From assembly GCA_023614405.1 (NCBI GenBank), contig CM042693.1:158054731-158118730 (forward strand): DNA of 64,000 nt, read 5' to 3'. Both the position numbers and the translations under genes were made by a program. This stretch comes from Avena insularis (taxonomy: Eukaryota > Streptophyta > Magnoliopsida > Poales > Poaceae). How positions within the stretch are numbered: position 1 is the first letter of the stretch; each line of letters begins with the position of its first letter. The notes under the pieces were generated by a model. It did not search any database. It was not told the DNA's origin and saw only the letters and a list, made by a program, of their open reading frames with translations. Of the stretch, positions 47,735 through 59,582 are shown in pieces.

Positions 47735-48104
47735 TTTGACACCCATGGGATCAGGGCTAAATAAATCCCAGACCTCCGTCTGACATAAGCTTAACCTTCA
47801 GCTCGAGGATATCTAGTGAAGAATCGGTAACACAACAGTGACCCTACGACACAAAATTTATTACAGCAAGCTCATAACTGAGCAGAGGACCAAATTATTA
47901 CAAGCAGAGGTCACTAACCACAAACATCAAACAACGGAAGGCAAATTATGCTATTAAGTATAGCAAACTTAACAAATGGCCTAAGAGGCCTGAAGCATAA
48001 CGATGATGTCCCAGCCCATAGATTCTAGGCTGCCGGCCGGGAACCCCAAGTTACTCGTCTTCAGGGAACACTTACTCTGTCAAAAGTATCAACAAAGCAA
48101 GGGT

Positions 48105-48121
48105 GAGTACAGGGTGTACTC
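48105..48121 (-). other. Conserved LTR hairpin (E5 left LTR)
   Basis: GAGTACA-GGG-TGTACTC has a perfect 7-bp stem. The seventh pair is A-T here and T-A in family A. It lies 370 bases from the LTR 3' end. Confidence 0.6.
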
Positions 48122-48425
48122 CGCAAGACTTCTGGCTAGTGGAGTTGTTTTGTGAAAAGTCATCTTTCTTTATAAAACAAGAGAGGGAGAAGAATCTCGT
48201 CTAATTAGAGTATTTTAAAAGGGGATAAGAGAGCGACATCTCTAAAATATTGATCATCCTCTTTTGATATCCACCAATCATCATCATCTACCAACTAGGA
48301 TCACCCCCTCGTACGCATGAGGAAGCATCCTTAAGCACACGTTGATCTGCCAAATTTTACGATTAGGTTATAGTTCTCTATGATCTTAGAATCTGGTCAC
48401 CAAGCATTCATAACCGTGAACACGG

Positions 48426-48453
48426 CTTTTCGAAAAGATTTAACCCTGCAGGG
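48426..48453 (-). other. Conserved LTR palindrome pair (E5 left LTR)
   Basis: CTTTTCGAAAAG (48426-48437) and CCCTGCAGGG (48444-48453) are both perfect palindromes with paired changes relative to family A and E4. Confidence 0.6.
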
Positions 48454-51041
48454 GTGTACAACTTTACCCACACGTACCAACCGACTCTTAATGCCAACGT
48501 TATTATCCCTCTTCCTTGGAAGGCCGGCAGAGGGTGGTTGGCCACGACCTTTACCTTGCTTTCGCCGAGACCATGAGTCACGCAATAAGTATGGTTCCGC
48601 CGTAACGGGTCAAATCCCGAAGTCAGTACATAAAGATGTGAGGCGAGGTTGGTTTACCAGGGGCGCCATCTACCCCAAGAAACCTCGGCCACACTTACCT
48701 ACCTGTTATGAATGCACCTGCACCCGGCAAATATTTCAAAAGGTTTTCTATGCATATGTCGAATGGAACGCTCGAACTATGTGACTCATGGAATCTAATA
48801 GGCAAGTTAGTCAATCATGGGGTCCCCATTTACCCCGTGTGGATGTACGCTCGTCTCGGTTCCAAAGGCAAGAACTCAGGTCCTAGTGGTGGCGAGCATG
48901 GGACTAGAAAAACCACATCCCACCGTGGCCTCCCATACAAGCCTTAGCATGTTTAATCTCATATCACATTTGATCTCATCTCATCATGTTCTCCTGTCAT
49001 ACTAGATTCTCTGCATCCAATTCATCATCTGGATGGACTAGAACTGACAGCTATGCATGGCTAAGCAAGACTCATATATAAGCTCTAGCAGTGCACACAA
49101 GCCAAACCTAGTTATGCTAGGAGCAGTGGATCAGGTAATATAAGCTCAAAGGAAGTAATGCAATAGATAGGATACTCTATCTATCGGTAAAATACCACAA
49201 TAGAATCGTATGCATCATGGCAGAATTGAAATGCTTTCGAAATCATAGGATTATATCATGGTGGGGTTATGCTTGCCTTTGCTAGTTGATGACAGATAAG
49301 CAGATCTTCGAAAGCCTTCGTCTTGACTTGATTATTTTTGGTCAATTATTATTCATTGATCTTTGTTCTTTGATGGTTTTGTCCTCGGTCTTCGATCTCG
49401 ATCTCGACATCGTATTCTACCGGAAAGAACCAAATACCGGAAAGAAAGGGGGAAACAATCAACACATGGCATCGATGCAATGCTCAAGCAAGTATGATGA
49501 TATGACAAGTTAAATTGCATTGAAATGTAACCCTAAGGCATGCTCGACAACTTAATCGGGGTTCCGAAGGGTAGAAACCCTAATTTGGGAAACTCCGGAA
49601 TCATATGAGAGGGGTTGATTAGTTCTCTAATTAAACTTGTCATTTAAGTTGTTGAACAATGCATGATTACAGATTAGATAGCTGGGTTTCATTTTTCTGA
49701 ACATTTTGATATATTATACACATTTTTCTGACTTATGAATCAAAAGTTATTGATTTCACAAGATTATAACATTTTCCGAAATTATAAATGAATTTAAAAA
49801 GGTTTATTGCGTCAACATGATGTCAGCACGGGGAGGGGGTTGTTTTACACCGGTGCATAGGCTAGGCATAGTGACTGACTGGTGGGGCCCTATGCCACAT
49901 CAGCAGCCTTGCTGGCGGTCAACGGTCCATGGGCCACGTAAGGCTGACGCCACGATGACGTCACCGACGGCGGTGAGCTTCAGATGGCGGAGGGGGGAAT
50001 ATCTGGGACGTGTGTGGGTGTGTGTTAGAGAGGGGAGACCGAGGCGAGCCAAAGTATGGAGGCGCCTCCTCGTTTGGGTCACCGGAGCGGCCTACACGAC
50101 GAGCAACCGCGACGGCCGGTGGCGGTGCTCGGCAGCACAGTGAACTAGAGGAAGAGGGAGAACACGAGATGGTGCTGGAGCACCGCATGCTCACCCTGAG
50201 CGTGTTGATGGCGCTAGCGAGGCCATAGAAGCTCCTTGATGACGGCAATTGAATACGACAGTGGCGGCAGGACCTTGGAGAGACGAGCTCGATCCTCCTG
50301 ATTTGCGGCCCCCTAGCTCCATCTGCCTGGTGGATATGGAAAAGGCAACGAGGCGGAGGATCTGGCGTGCTCGACTGGCCACGGGGAAGCTTCCGGCGGC
50401 GGCGCGACATGGTAACTGGCGACGGCTAGGGTTCGGCTTCACGCGAGAGAGGAGAGTGGGGGATCTATGGGGAGAGGGGGAAGTGGATGAGGACGAGGGA
50501 GAGGGTCTCAGGAGGTCTTACCTCTCCTGCAGCGCGATGGACGGCGGAGCGCGGGCGGCGGAGATCAACGGTGGCGCCGGCGACACCGAGCAGTGCGCCT
50601 GGCAGGAGGAAGACGACGAAGAGAAGGATGAAGCGGTACCGGGCTGGGTGCACAAGGAGCTGGAGCTGGCAGTGTCAGTGAGGGGAGAGGGGAGCTGGGC
50701 CAGCCTATTAAGCTGGTCTGGCTCTGTTTTTTATCAGAACATTTTTCCTTTTCAGAATTTTGTTTCCCACTTATAAAACCATTTCAAAACTGTTTTTAAA
50801 TGCTTTTAAAACACAAGAGGCTTTTATATAATATGTAAAATTTTGATGAGCCCTTGTAATCCATTTGGGTTATTTTTGTACTTTTCAAATTCAAACCATT
50901 TTGAAAGGATTTCAAGAGAGGGGAAAAACTAGGGTTTTAGGGTTTTCTCTATTTTCTTTAGTGCACAATTTCAATTATGATGCTCATGAATGCACAAACA
51001 AACCTTAAATAATAATTAGCTAAAACTGGGGTGTTGCATCT

Positions 51042-51074
51042 CTATCCCCCTTACGAGAATCTCGACCCGAGATT
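51042..51074 (-). other. Polypurine tract and adjacent hairpin of E5
   Basis: On the minus strand GTAAGGGGGATAG (51042-51054) lies three to four bases from the LTR. AATCTC-GGGTC-GAGATT (51058-51074) is a 6-bp stem just upstream. Confidence 0.65.
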
Positions 51075-52271
51075 CCAAAGGTAGGAAGAGAGACAGAGAA
51101 AGAAATAAACATGGCCACTCTAAATATAAGAGGGAAACACACTAAACAACACATAGAGTATCTCATGGTCAACTCATGGATGGAGTGTTCAGAAACAACT
51201 CTGAGATGACAACATGAGACACGACAAGGTAACAGGGGAAACAAGAGGAGATGGTTTCAATTGTTAGATAGATGGTCTTCATAAGGATTGAGACCATGGA
51301 GCTTACATGAGGTTTTGAAGCTTCTAAATAAGAAAGCTTCCATCAGAAAGAACATGACCACAAACTTCGATAGATAACCTCTACTAAACGGCTTAAGTAG
51401 AGATTTCAGGTTGCAAAGAGAGGGATCAACAAAACCAAACTGTTGAACTACTTTTGACACAGAAGGGTCACTTTTTTCATTAAACAGAAGGCCAAGACAG
51501 AAAGGTGTTTTGGGTGGAGAGGACTCATAAGAGGCACAAAGGACATGTAACAACAGAAACTTCTGATTACCAAAAGCATTGTCTCTCCTAGAACATGGCC
51601 GAGAAAAGGAAGGAAACTCTTTATTCATCCAGGTCTATCAAAATCTTTTCCAAAGATCATGATATCACTTTGAACCACTAAGATGAATAGGTAAGAAGAT
51701 TCCTGATGACACGAGAAGAAAGAAACTTCATTCTCATACTTCAATTACTTGGCACAACAAGATGATTGCAACCATAAAATGGTCTAGGGGATCGACTGAG
51801 AGACATTTAGCAACACTACTTTAAATGTTCTCCTTGATGTTTGAGAAATCAGACATCAACTAAAGGTTGGACTTCGGAGACAAGAGAGACCATAAGCACA
51901 ACTCCTATAATTAATTATAGAAGAAGTCTCATGAAGAGTGGTTGTTATTGCTGACTTCAAGAGAATATGGCAAGAGGTCTTTCTGGCTAAGTGTGTCAAC
52001 CATTACATCAATCTTGCCAGATTTACAAAGAGACCAATATCAAAACCTTGAGGAACACCAACCATCATTGCTGCTTAAGATTCATCTTTGGTTAGGTGGA
52101 ATGATATTTCAGACTCAGCATGTCCGAATAGAAAATTTGCAACATTTACCACAAAGGTAAAGTTACTAAATTCTCAAGATAGGGACTACAGTGTGAAGCT
52201 CTAAAAGATGGAGATAGATTGCTAGACCCATGTATTAGCATCTTGTCGAAAGACAACTGCACACACATGAA

Positions 52272-52830
52272 TTACAAACAATAAAACACACATGCATCCT
52301 TTAAGAAAGGGAGATAACTCTTCTCGAATCCACGGCAACATCTTCCAACGTTTGCACGTGAACTAGAGAAGGTCACTTCTAACATCCAGAACACATACTT
52401 CAAGATGACTCGAAGATGGTTCTCGAATTTTTCCAACATTAATGCCAAATGTTCCATATGAATCAGATCTAGCATGGAAAAGATAAGGATGTCATCGATG
52501 GGCTCAACAACAAACTTATCGAGACACTCCAAGAAGATGGACTCATATGTTGTATAACAAGGCAAGAGTATTGGTCAGACCAAAGACATTAAGATGTACT
52601 CAAGTGAAACATCACAAGAAGAAACATCATCAAGATAATCCTTGGAACTGAGTTTGATTTGACGATAACCCAAATCAAATCAAATATTGGGGAGAATAAT
52701 ATATCCATAAAGGAAATATTATCTTTCTTCAACACGAACAAAACTAGACATCCCTTTTATAAAGAACGTAGTGGGATATAACTTTTGTCTTACAACTCTC
52801 CAAGTTGTTGTTTAAGCTCAACCAACTAGT
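52272..52830 (-). pseudogene. pol: Fossil reverse transcriptase of E5
   Basis: Minus-strand remnants appear in the right order: ELKQQLG-like (about 52790-52825), a DLGYRQIKL-like piece (about 52656-52680, compare [11 protein letters not shown] in E1), then LDKFVVEPIDDILIFS within 52272-52565, which is the finger-palm segment with a PIDD version of the YIDD motif, followed by HMEHLALMLEKFENH and FWMLEV (compare [16 protein letters not shown] and FWLYEV in E1). The pieces lie in different frames with stops between, so this is an old, frameshifted pol. I infer that the whole E5 family lineage here has been inactive for long, or that the copy was mobilised by another element. Confidence 0.7.
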
Positions 52831-54467
52831 TCAAGGGTATCCAGTACGGATTATTGGAGAAAGGTACAGTTCAGAGAACTTGCTTGCTCAATAACTTGAC
52901 AACGCGGTCATGTGGCAACATGGCGATACTTCTAGAAAGACGTCCAGAATATCACGAACCACCGATATGTCATTTACTTCGAGAGGAAACTTTCTTTGTA
53001 AGGCAAGAAGACACAATCTCAGAGCTTCCGCACAAGCCTAACTCTTTGATGGAAGAGATGTACTAGAATAACGGACTTGGTAGCACGATCATCCTTTGCT
53101 TAGTGATAGGGTTAACCAATCACGCTAAGTATGACTTAAATGTCCTTTGAGTTCTAAGCAATGAAAATTGGTACAATCTCAGATGGCCACATTATTACGC
53201 ACATGTGTCACTCACGAGCGTGAAAGCTCGAGGAAGGGTAGGTAAATAGGTGTAAGAGCATCACTTCATTAAGGGGTCAGAAAACTCAGCGCGGCTTCTT
53301 AGTATAAAAGAGTGTGACACTTTAAGGTAGAACAGGTAGAAGATAATCATTGCCTCTAGATCTGCGGGTTACAACACTTTCACCTGGTCCTATATATGAC
53401 GAGGTACTGGAGTTGGTTTCTCCTGACATCCCGAAATGGTTTTTTCATGATAGACCACAAGAGTATCTTGCATCGGAAGACACCAATGCAGATAACTACT
53501 TGGCTACCAACTGGTAGATAAAGGTTAGAAAACAACAAGAAAAACGAACATGCTCAGGATAGAATCCCGAGATGTGGATGCATAAGTCAACAACCTTCCG
53601 AAAACCAATGCAACGAAGGGGTAAAGTGTGGTAGAGTCACGAGTATAGATGCGAGACTCTCGAGGAGTACTCTTGTCGTGATCTTTTTGGTTCCATTAAA
53701 GAACATCTGCCATAGCATGTGGTAGGGGAAGTCCTTCATTGTGACAATTCAATCGTGACAAAGACCACCAGCTTGAAGGCTAGAATTGTAGTACCAGCCG
53801 TCCTGAGGTAATGTGTGAACATTAACAGCAGGGATCAAAGGAATGAATCTTGGGTTAAAGATCAGCTTCATGTACAAGATTCATAACACCAGAATCCAGC
53901 ACAATCAAGGATCTTAGGTTCAAGTCTAAGGGTTAAAACCCAAAGAAAGGAGTAACTACTACTTGAGTGACATGGCGTACACTACAAGGTAGTAATCACG
54001 AGGTAACTTCCAAAAGAAGGAACACCTTCTGAAGTACCCAACGAATAAAAAGGAGGCACGCGAGGCTAAAGGAAACCTCAAAGCCTAGAATAGAACACTG
54101 AAGATCCAACAATTTAATGTTGTGGGTCCAAAAGATAGAGAGATCATGATAGAAAGGAATCTCTCAAATGAACAAGACCAAAGGGAAACAAGAATTCACA
54201 ACACACACAACTCTAGAGAACTCAACACTAGGTCAACTGGTTGAGAAACGACATGCCCAAAAGGCACCTAAGTTTTGAATGACAAGAAGAGATATCAAAA
54301 CTTTTCCAAAATCAACACCAGATAAGATGACCCAGAGTAAGAGCGAAACTGGATAAGGAGAAAAGAAGCATACTAGAGATTTCGCAAATACTTTTCAGCT
54401 TTTTAAGATAGTTTTCACACACGGTAGACTCATCGACCAATAGCAAGGTTTTCCTACGGTCGGTACT

Positions 54468-54479
54468 TCTCTGATACCA
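54468..54479 (-). other. Primer-binding site of E5 (right)
   Basis: TCTCTGATACCA on the plus strand is the initiator-Met site with one mismatch, five bases from the LTR. Confidence 0.75.
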
Positions 54480-54484
54480 AAAGC

Positions 54485-57400
54485 TGTGACACCCCCGGGA
54501 TCAGGGCTAAACAAATCCCAAACCTCTGTCTGACATATGCTTAACCTAGAGCTCGAGGATATCCAGTGAAGAATCGGTAACACAACAGTGACCCTACGAC
54601 ACAAAATTTATTACAGCAAGCTCATAACTGAGCAGAGAACCAAATTATTACAAGCAGAGGTCACTGACCACAAACATCAAACGACGGAAGGCAAATTATG
54701 CTATTAAGTATAGCAAACTTAACAAATGGCCTAAGAGGCCTGAAGCATAACGAAGACGTCCCAGCCCATAGATTCCAGGCTGCCGGCCGGGAACCCCAAG
54801 CTACTCGTCGATGTTGATGTAGTACGAAACTCGTCTTTAGGGAACACTTAATCTGTCAAAAGTATCAACAAAGCAAGGGTGAGTACAGGGTGTACTCCAC
54901 AAGACTTACGGCTAGTGGAGTTGTTTTGCAAAAAGCCATCTTTCTTTATAAAACAAGAGAGGGAGAAGAATCTCGTCTAATCAGAGTATTTTAAAAGGGG
55001 ATAAGAGAGCGACATCTCTGAAATATTGCTCATCCTCTTCTGATATCCACCAATCATCATCATCTACCAACTAGGATCACCCCCTCGTACCCATGAGGAA
55101 GCATCCTTAAGCACACGTTGATCTGCCAAATTTTACGATTAGGTTATAGTTCTCTATGATCTTAGAATCTGGTCACCAAGCGTTCATAACCATGAACACG
55201 GCTTTTCGAAAAGATTTAACCCTGTAGGGGTGTACAACTTTACCCACACGTACCAACCGACTCGTAATGCCAATGTTATTAGCCCTCTTCCTTGGAAGGC
55301 CGACAGAGGGTGGTTGGCCACGACCTTTACCTTGCTTTCGCCGAGACCATGAGTCACGCAATAAGTATGGTTCCACCGTAACGGGTCAAATACCGAAGTC
55401 GGTACTTAAAGATGTGAGGCGAGGTTGGTTTATCAAGGGCGCCATCTACCCCAAGCAACCTCAGCCACGCTTATCTACCTGTTATGAATGCACCTGCACC
55501 CGTCAAATCTTTCAAAAGTTTTTCTATGCATATGTCGAATGGAACACCCGAACTATGTGACTCATGGAATCTACTAGGCAATTTAGTCAATCATGGGGTC
55601 CCCATTTACCCCGTGTGGCTGTACGCTCGTCTCGGTTCCAAAGGCAAGAACTCAGGTCCTAGTGGTGCGAGCATGGGACTAGAAAAACCACATCCCGCCG
55701 TGGCCTCCCATACAAGCCTTAGCATGTTTAATCTCATATCACATTTGATCTCATCTCATCATGTTCTCCTGCCATACTAGATTCTCTGCATCCGATTCAT
55801 CATCTAGATGGACCAGAACTGATAGCTATGCATGCTAAGAAAGACTCAGATATAAGCTCTAGCAGTGCACACAAGCCAAACCTAGTTATGCTAGGAGCAG
55901 TGGATCAGGTAATATAAGCTCAAAGGAAGTAATGCAATAGATAGGATGATCTATCTATCGATAAAAGACCACAGTAGAATCGTATGCATCATGGCAGAAT
56001 TGAAATGCTTTCGAAATCATAGGATTATATCATGGTGGGGCTATGCTTGCCTTTGCCAGTTGATGACAGATAAGAAGATCTTCGAAAGCCTTCGTCTTGA
56101 CTTGATTATTGTTGGTTAATTATTATTCTTTGATATTTGATCTTCGATGGTTTTGTCCTCGGTCTTCGGTCTCGATCTCGACATCGTATTCTACCGGAAA
56201 GAACCAAATACCAGAAAGAAAGGGGGAAACAATAAACACATGGCATCGATGCAATCCTCAAGCAAGGATGATGATATAACAAGTTAAATTTCATTGAAAT
56301 GTAACCCTAAGGCATGCTCGACAACTTAATCGGGGTTCCGAAGGGTAGAAACCCTAATTCGGGAAAACTCCGGAATCATATGAGAGGGGTTGATTAGTTC
56401 TCTAATTAAACTTGTCATTTAAGTTGTTTAACAATGCATAATTATAGATTATATAGTTGGGTTTCATTTTTCTGAACATTTTGATATATTATACACATTT
56501 TTCTGACTTATGAATCAAAAGTTATTGATTTTACAAGATTATAACATTTTCTAGAATTATAAATCAATTTAAAAAGGTTTATTGCGTCAACATGATGTTA
56601 TCACAGGGGAGGGGGTTGTTTTACACCAGTGCAGAGGCTAGCCATAGTGACTGACTGGTGGGGCCCTATGCCACATCAGCTGCCTTGCTGGCGGTCAATG
56701 GTCCATGGGCCACGTCAGGCTGACGCCACAATGACGTCACCGACGGTGGTGAGCTTGAGACGGCGAGGGAACGGCAGAGGGGAAAGATCTAGGACATGTG
56801 TGGGTGCGTGTTAGAGAGGGGAGTCCGAGGCGAGCCAAAGTCTGGAGGCGCCGCCTCGTTTGGGTCACCGGAGCGGCCTACACAACGAGCAACCGCGACG
56901 GCCGGTGGCGGCGCTCGGCAGCAGAGCAAACTAGAGGAAGAGGGAGAACACGAGGTGGTGCTGGAGCACCGCATGCTCACCCTGAGCGTGTTGATGGTGC
57001 TATCGAGGCCAGAGAAGCTCCTTTACGACGGCGATTGAAGACGATAGTGGCAGCCGGACCTTGGAGAGACGAGCTCGATCCTCCTGATTTGCGGCGCCCT
57101 AGCTCCATCTGCCTGGTGGATATGGACAAGGCAAAGAGGCGGAGGCTCTGGCGTGCTCGACTGGCCACGGGAAAGCTTCCAGTGGCGGCGCGACATGGTA
57201 ACTGGCGACGGCTAGGGTTCCGCTTCGCGCGAGAGAGGAGAGAGGGGGGTCTCTGGGAGAGGGGGAAGTGGATGAGGACGAGGGAGAGGGTCTCAGGAGG
57301 TCTTATCCTCTCCTGTAGCGTGACGGACGGCAGAGCGCGGGCGGCGGAGATCAACAGCAGCGCCGGTGACACCGAGCAGTGCGCCTGGGAGGAGGAATAC

Positions 57401-57833
57401 GACGAAGAGAAGGATGAAGCAGTCTGATCGGGTCTGTTGAGCTGCTGAGCATGCGGATATCTGGCGAGAGGGGAGAGGGGAGCTGGGCTAGCCTGTTAAG
57501 CTGGTCTGGCTCTGTTTTTTTATCAGAACATTTTTACTTTTCAGAATTTTGTTTCCCACTTATAAAACCATTTCAAAACTGTTTTTAAATGCTTTTAAAA
57601 CACAAGAGGCTTTTATATAATATGTAAAAGTTTGATGAGCCCTTGTAATCCATTTGGGCTCCTATAATTTTTTTACTTCTCAAATTCAAACCATTTTGAA
57701 AGGATTTCAAGAGAGGGGAAAAACTAGGGTTTTACAGTTTGCTTTATTTTCTTTAGTGCACAATTTCAATTATGATGCTCATGAATGCACAAACAAACCT
57801 TGAATAATAATTAGCTAAAACTGGGGTGTTACA
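54485..57833 (-). repeat. Right (5') LTR of E5 (3349 bp)
   Basis: It runs from TGTGACACCCCCGG (54485) to GGGGTGTTACA (57833). The conserved hairpin is at 54881-54897 and the palindromes at 55202-55213 and 55220-55229. The open frames at 56798-57427 are the shifted counterpart of those at 50249-50776 in the left LTR, and their frame is not conserved. Confidence 0.88.
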
Positions 57834-59400
57834 AAGGTAGGTGATGTAACTTTGATGTATGCATCATGGTCAACCTTGAGTTTTGAAGAAATGTGGTAAA
57901 AAGGATGGATACTGGATTTGGGAGGATCTAGGGTTTGGTTAATTTTATGCCACCTAAACTGTGTTGGATTAGGGAGCTCAGAGCTCACTTTGGTACAAGG
58001 GATATATTGATAGATAGACCAAGTTATACAGATGATCATGGAAGAAAGGTTTAGGCTTGGTTCTATTTGAGGTGATCTAGAAGAGATGGCAAACTTTGTT
58101 GAAAATAAGGCTGCCATAGTAGATACATCAGGTAGCCTCCTAAACCATGTGGGTTTCAGAAGCACAAGGCTCCAATGGAAACATGTGGAGTGGGGGTTTA
58201 TAGGGCATGATTAGGATATCATAACCAAGCAAAAGGTTGGTCAAGGGGAGGTGGCATATAGATGTGAGCTTCTGCCAAAGTAGGCAAGATGATAAGATTT
58301 GCAGAAAAGATTATTATCTTGACTACAAAACCATCATGGATGGGTGGGAATTAGATAGGAGTTGCTAAGGGCAAGAGCAGGCCTTGGTATTACTAAGTAT
58401 GTAATGCAATATGGTTCAATTACATTCTCAAGAATGCACATAGGTTGGAAAAGGTAGAGCTCTAAAGATTGAATCTAGATAAGAAATCCAGATTTGGCCA
58501 TTTTGGCAGATTTGGAGATTTTGACTAGTATGCAAGAGAGAAAAATTTGAGGGGATGGCAAGGGTTTATCCTTTCATTAAGTGGTTGATGTTTAGGTATA
58601 GATTCAATAGAGGGGATCCATGCTTGGAGAGTTTCTTCACTAGGTTGGTAACCATCAAGAGAGATTATCCCTGGATTGATCTGATTAGGAGATGAGAGGG
58701 TCACTTAAGTGTCTTGGGTTGATCTAGCTTTGGATGCTTAGTTTGAGATAGATGATCACAAACATAGATTGGGTCATAAGGGATGAGCTACTATATTAGC
58801 TCACTCTAGCTCCTAAGCAAACAAAGCAATTAGCAGATCAAGGCAATTCATCAAACAGCAGATCAAGGAAATTCATCTTATCACTTATCCAACTACCACT
58901 AGGGTTACCATCAATCCTAGCTTGTGGTAAGGGATGGGTATTTTGATTTGGGTGTGTTTTGAAGGGAGATAAGGATCATCTTGGTATTCCTACCAAGATT
59001 GGAATGAAACGGTTTTAATAAAGGTTTTGGAAAACATAGGGGTAGGAGTAGTTGGGAGTTTTGTCTTGAAAATATAAGGAGATTATATCTTGGTCTCCAT
59101 AGTTTTGTTAATATAAACTAGTAAAGTATTTTGTTGTGTCAACGTCATCTTGGCTGAGGTTTTGAAATGCCAAAACATTTGAGAATATGAAAGATGAGCC
59201 AAGACATCTCTTTTGTAAAAATAGCTTTTGTTAACTAAGGTTGAGATAAGAAGTATATCACCTAGTACACCATCAGTTGCATGAACACAAGAAAACAAGT
59301 AAGCAAACATTTCAACACTTTATAGAAAAAAGTTTTTGTTTCCCCTGATTTTTTCCTTTTTGACAAAAGATCAGGTTTGCTAAAATTGGGATGTTACAGA

Positions 59401-59434
59401 CCTTTCCCCCTTAAAATAATCTCATCCCGAGATT
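59401..59434 (-). other. Polypurine tract and adjacent hairpin of E4
   Basis: AAGGGGGAAAGG on the minus strand (59401-59412) lies two bases from the LTR. AATCTC-GGGAT-GAGATT (59418-59434) has a 6-bp stem. Confidence 0.7.
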
Positions 59435-59582
59435 AGGGAGGAGTAGGGTTGGGTGATAATATCCGCTTAACAATATCAACGGTGGAAATTATGAGATGTT
59501 AACAGGTCTTCTAATGAATAGGCAGGGTCAGCTATGGTTCGGAGCTGAGCGGCTTCGGGTTTGGGCGTTTACATTAAGCGAT

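Larger units (their letters stand above)
47735..51038 (-). repeat. Left LTR of E5 (3304 bp)
   Basis: It starts TTTGACACCC (the partner has TGTGACACCC) and ends GGGGTGTTGCA. It is about 27 bases shorter near 48060, where the right copy has an extra block between two ACTCGTC repeats (54806-54833). The GC-rich part 49800-50700 has many short overlapping frames and no supported gene. Confidence 0.88.
51039..54484 (-). other. Interior of E5, decayed, partly deleted
   Basis: The only coding signal I can defend is the fossil reverse transcriptase at 52272-52830. Between it and the primer site are about 1.6 kb, too short for an intact gag plus protease of the E1 type and without recognisable motifs. 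The 123-aa minus frame at 51257-51628 has no domain I recognise. Confidence 0.7.
47338..57833 (-). mobile_element. E5: third Tekay-like family, internal-LTR-internal-LTR array
   Basis: From left to right: partial interior 47338-47734, LTR 47735-51038, interior 51039-54484, LTR 54485-57833. The partial interior repeats 54107-54484, including the primer site. This is what remains of a tandem LTR-int-LTR-int-LTR unit after loss of its left part, or of unequal recombination. No target duplication is visible, as expected if the left LTR was lost. It sits in the E4 LTR. Confidence 0.8.
42640..59398 (-). repeat. 3' LTR of E4 (left), about 6 kb without insertions
   Basis: It runs from TGTGGCACCCC (42640) to GGGATGTTACA (59398). 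It contains the Mutator-type MITE (46373-46648) and E5 (47338-57833). The first 2.05 kb matches 61968-64000. Open frames at 45348-46505 on both strands are in its GC-rich leader and are not called as genes. 57834-59398 resumes the LTR and contains no gene. Confidence 0.85.

Noticed and set aside
50249..50776. 175-codon ORF and its 209-codon counterpart at 56798-57427
   Set aside because: Both are in the E5 LTR pair, but start, frame and end are not conserved between the two copies, so there is no sign of protein selection.
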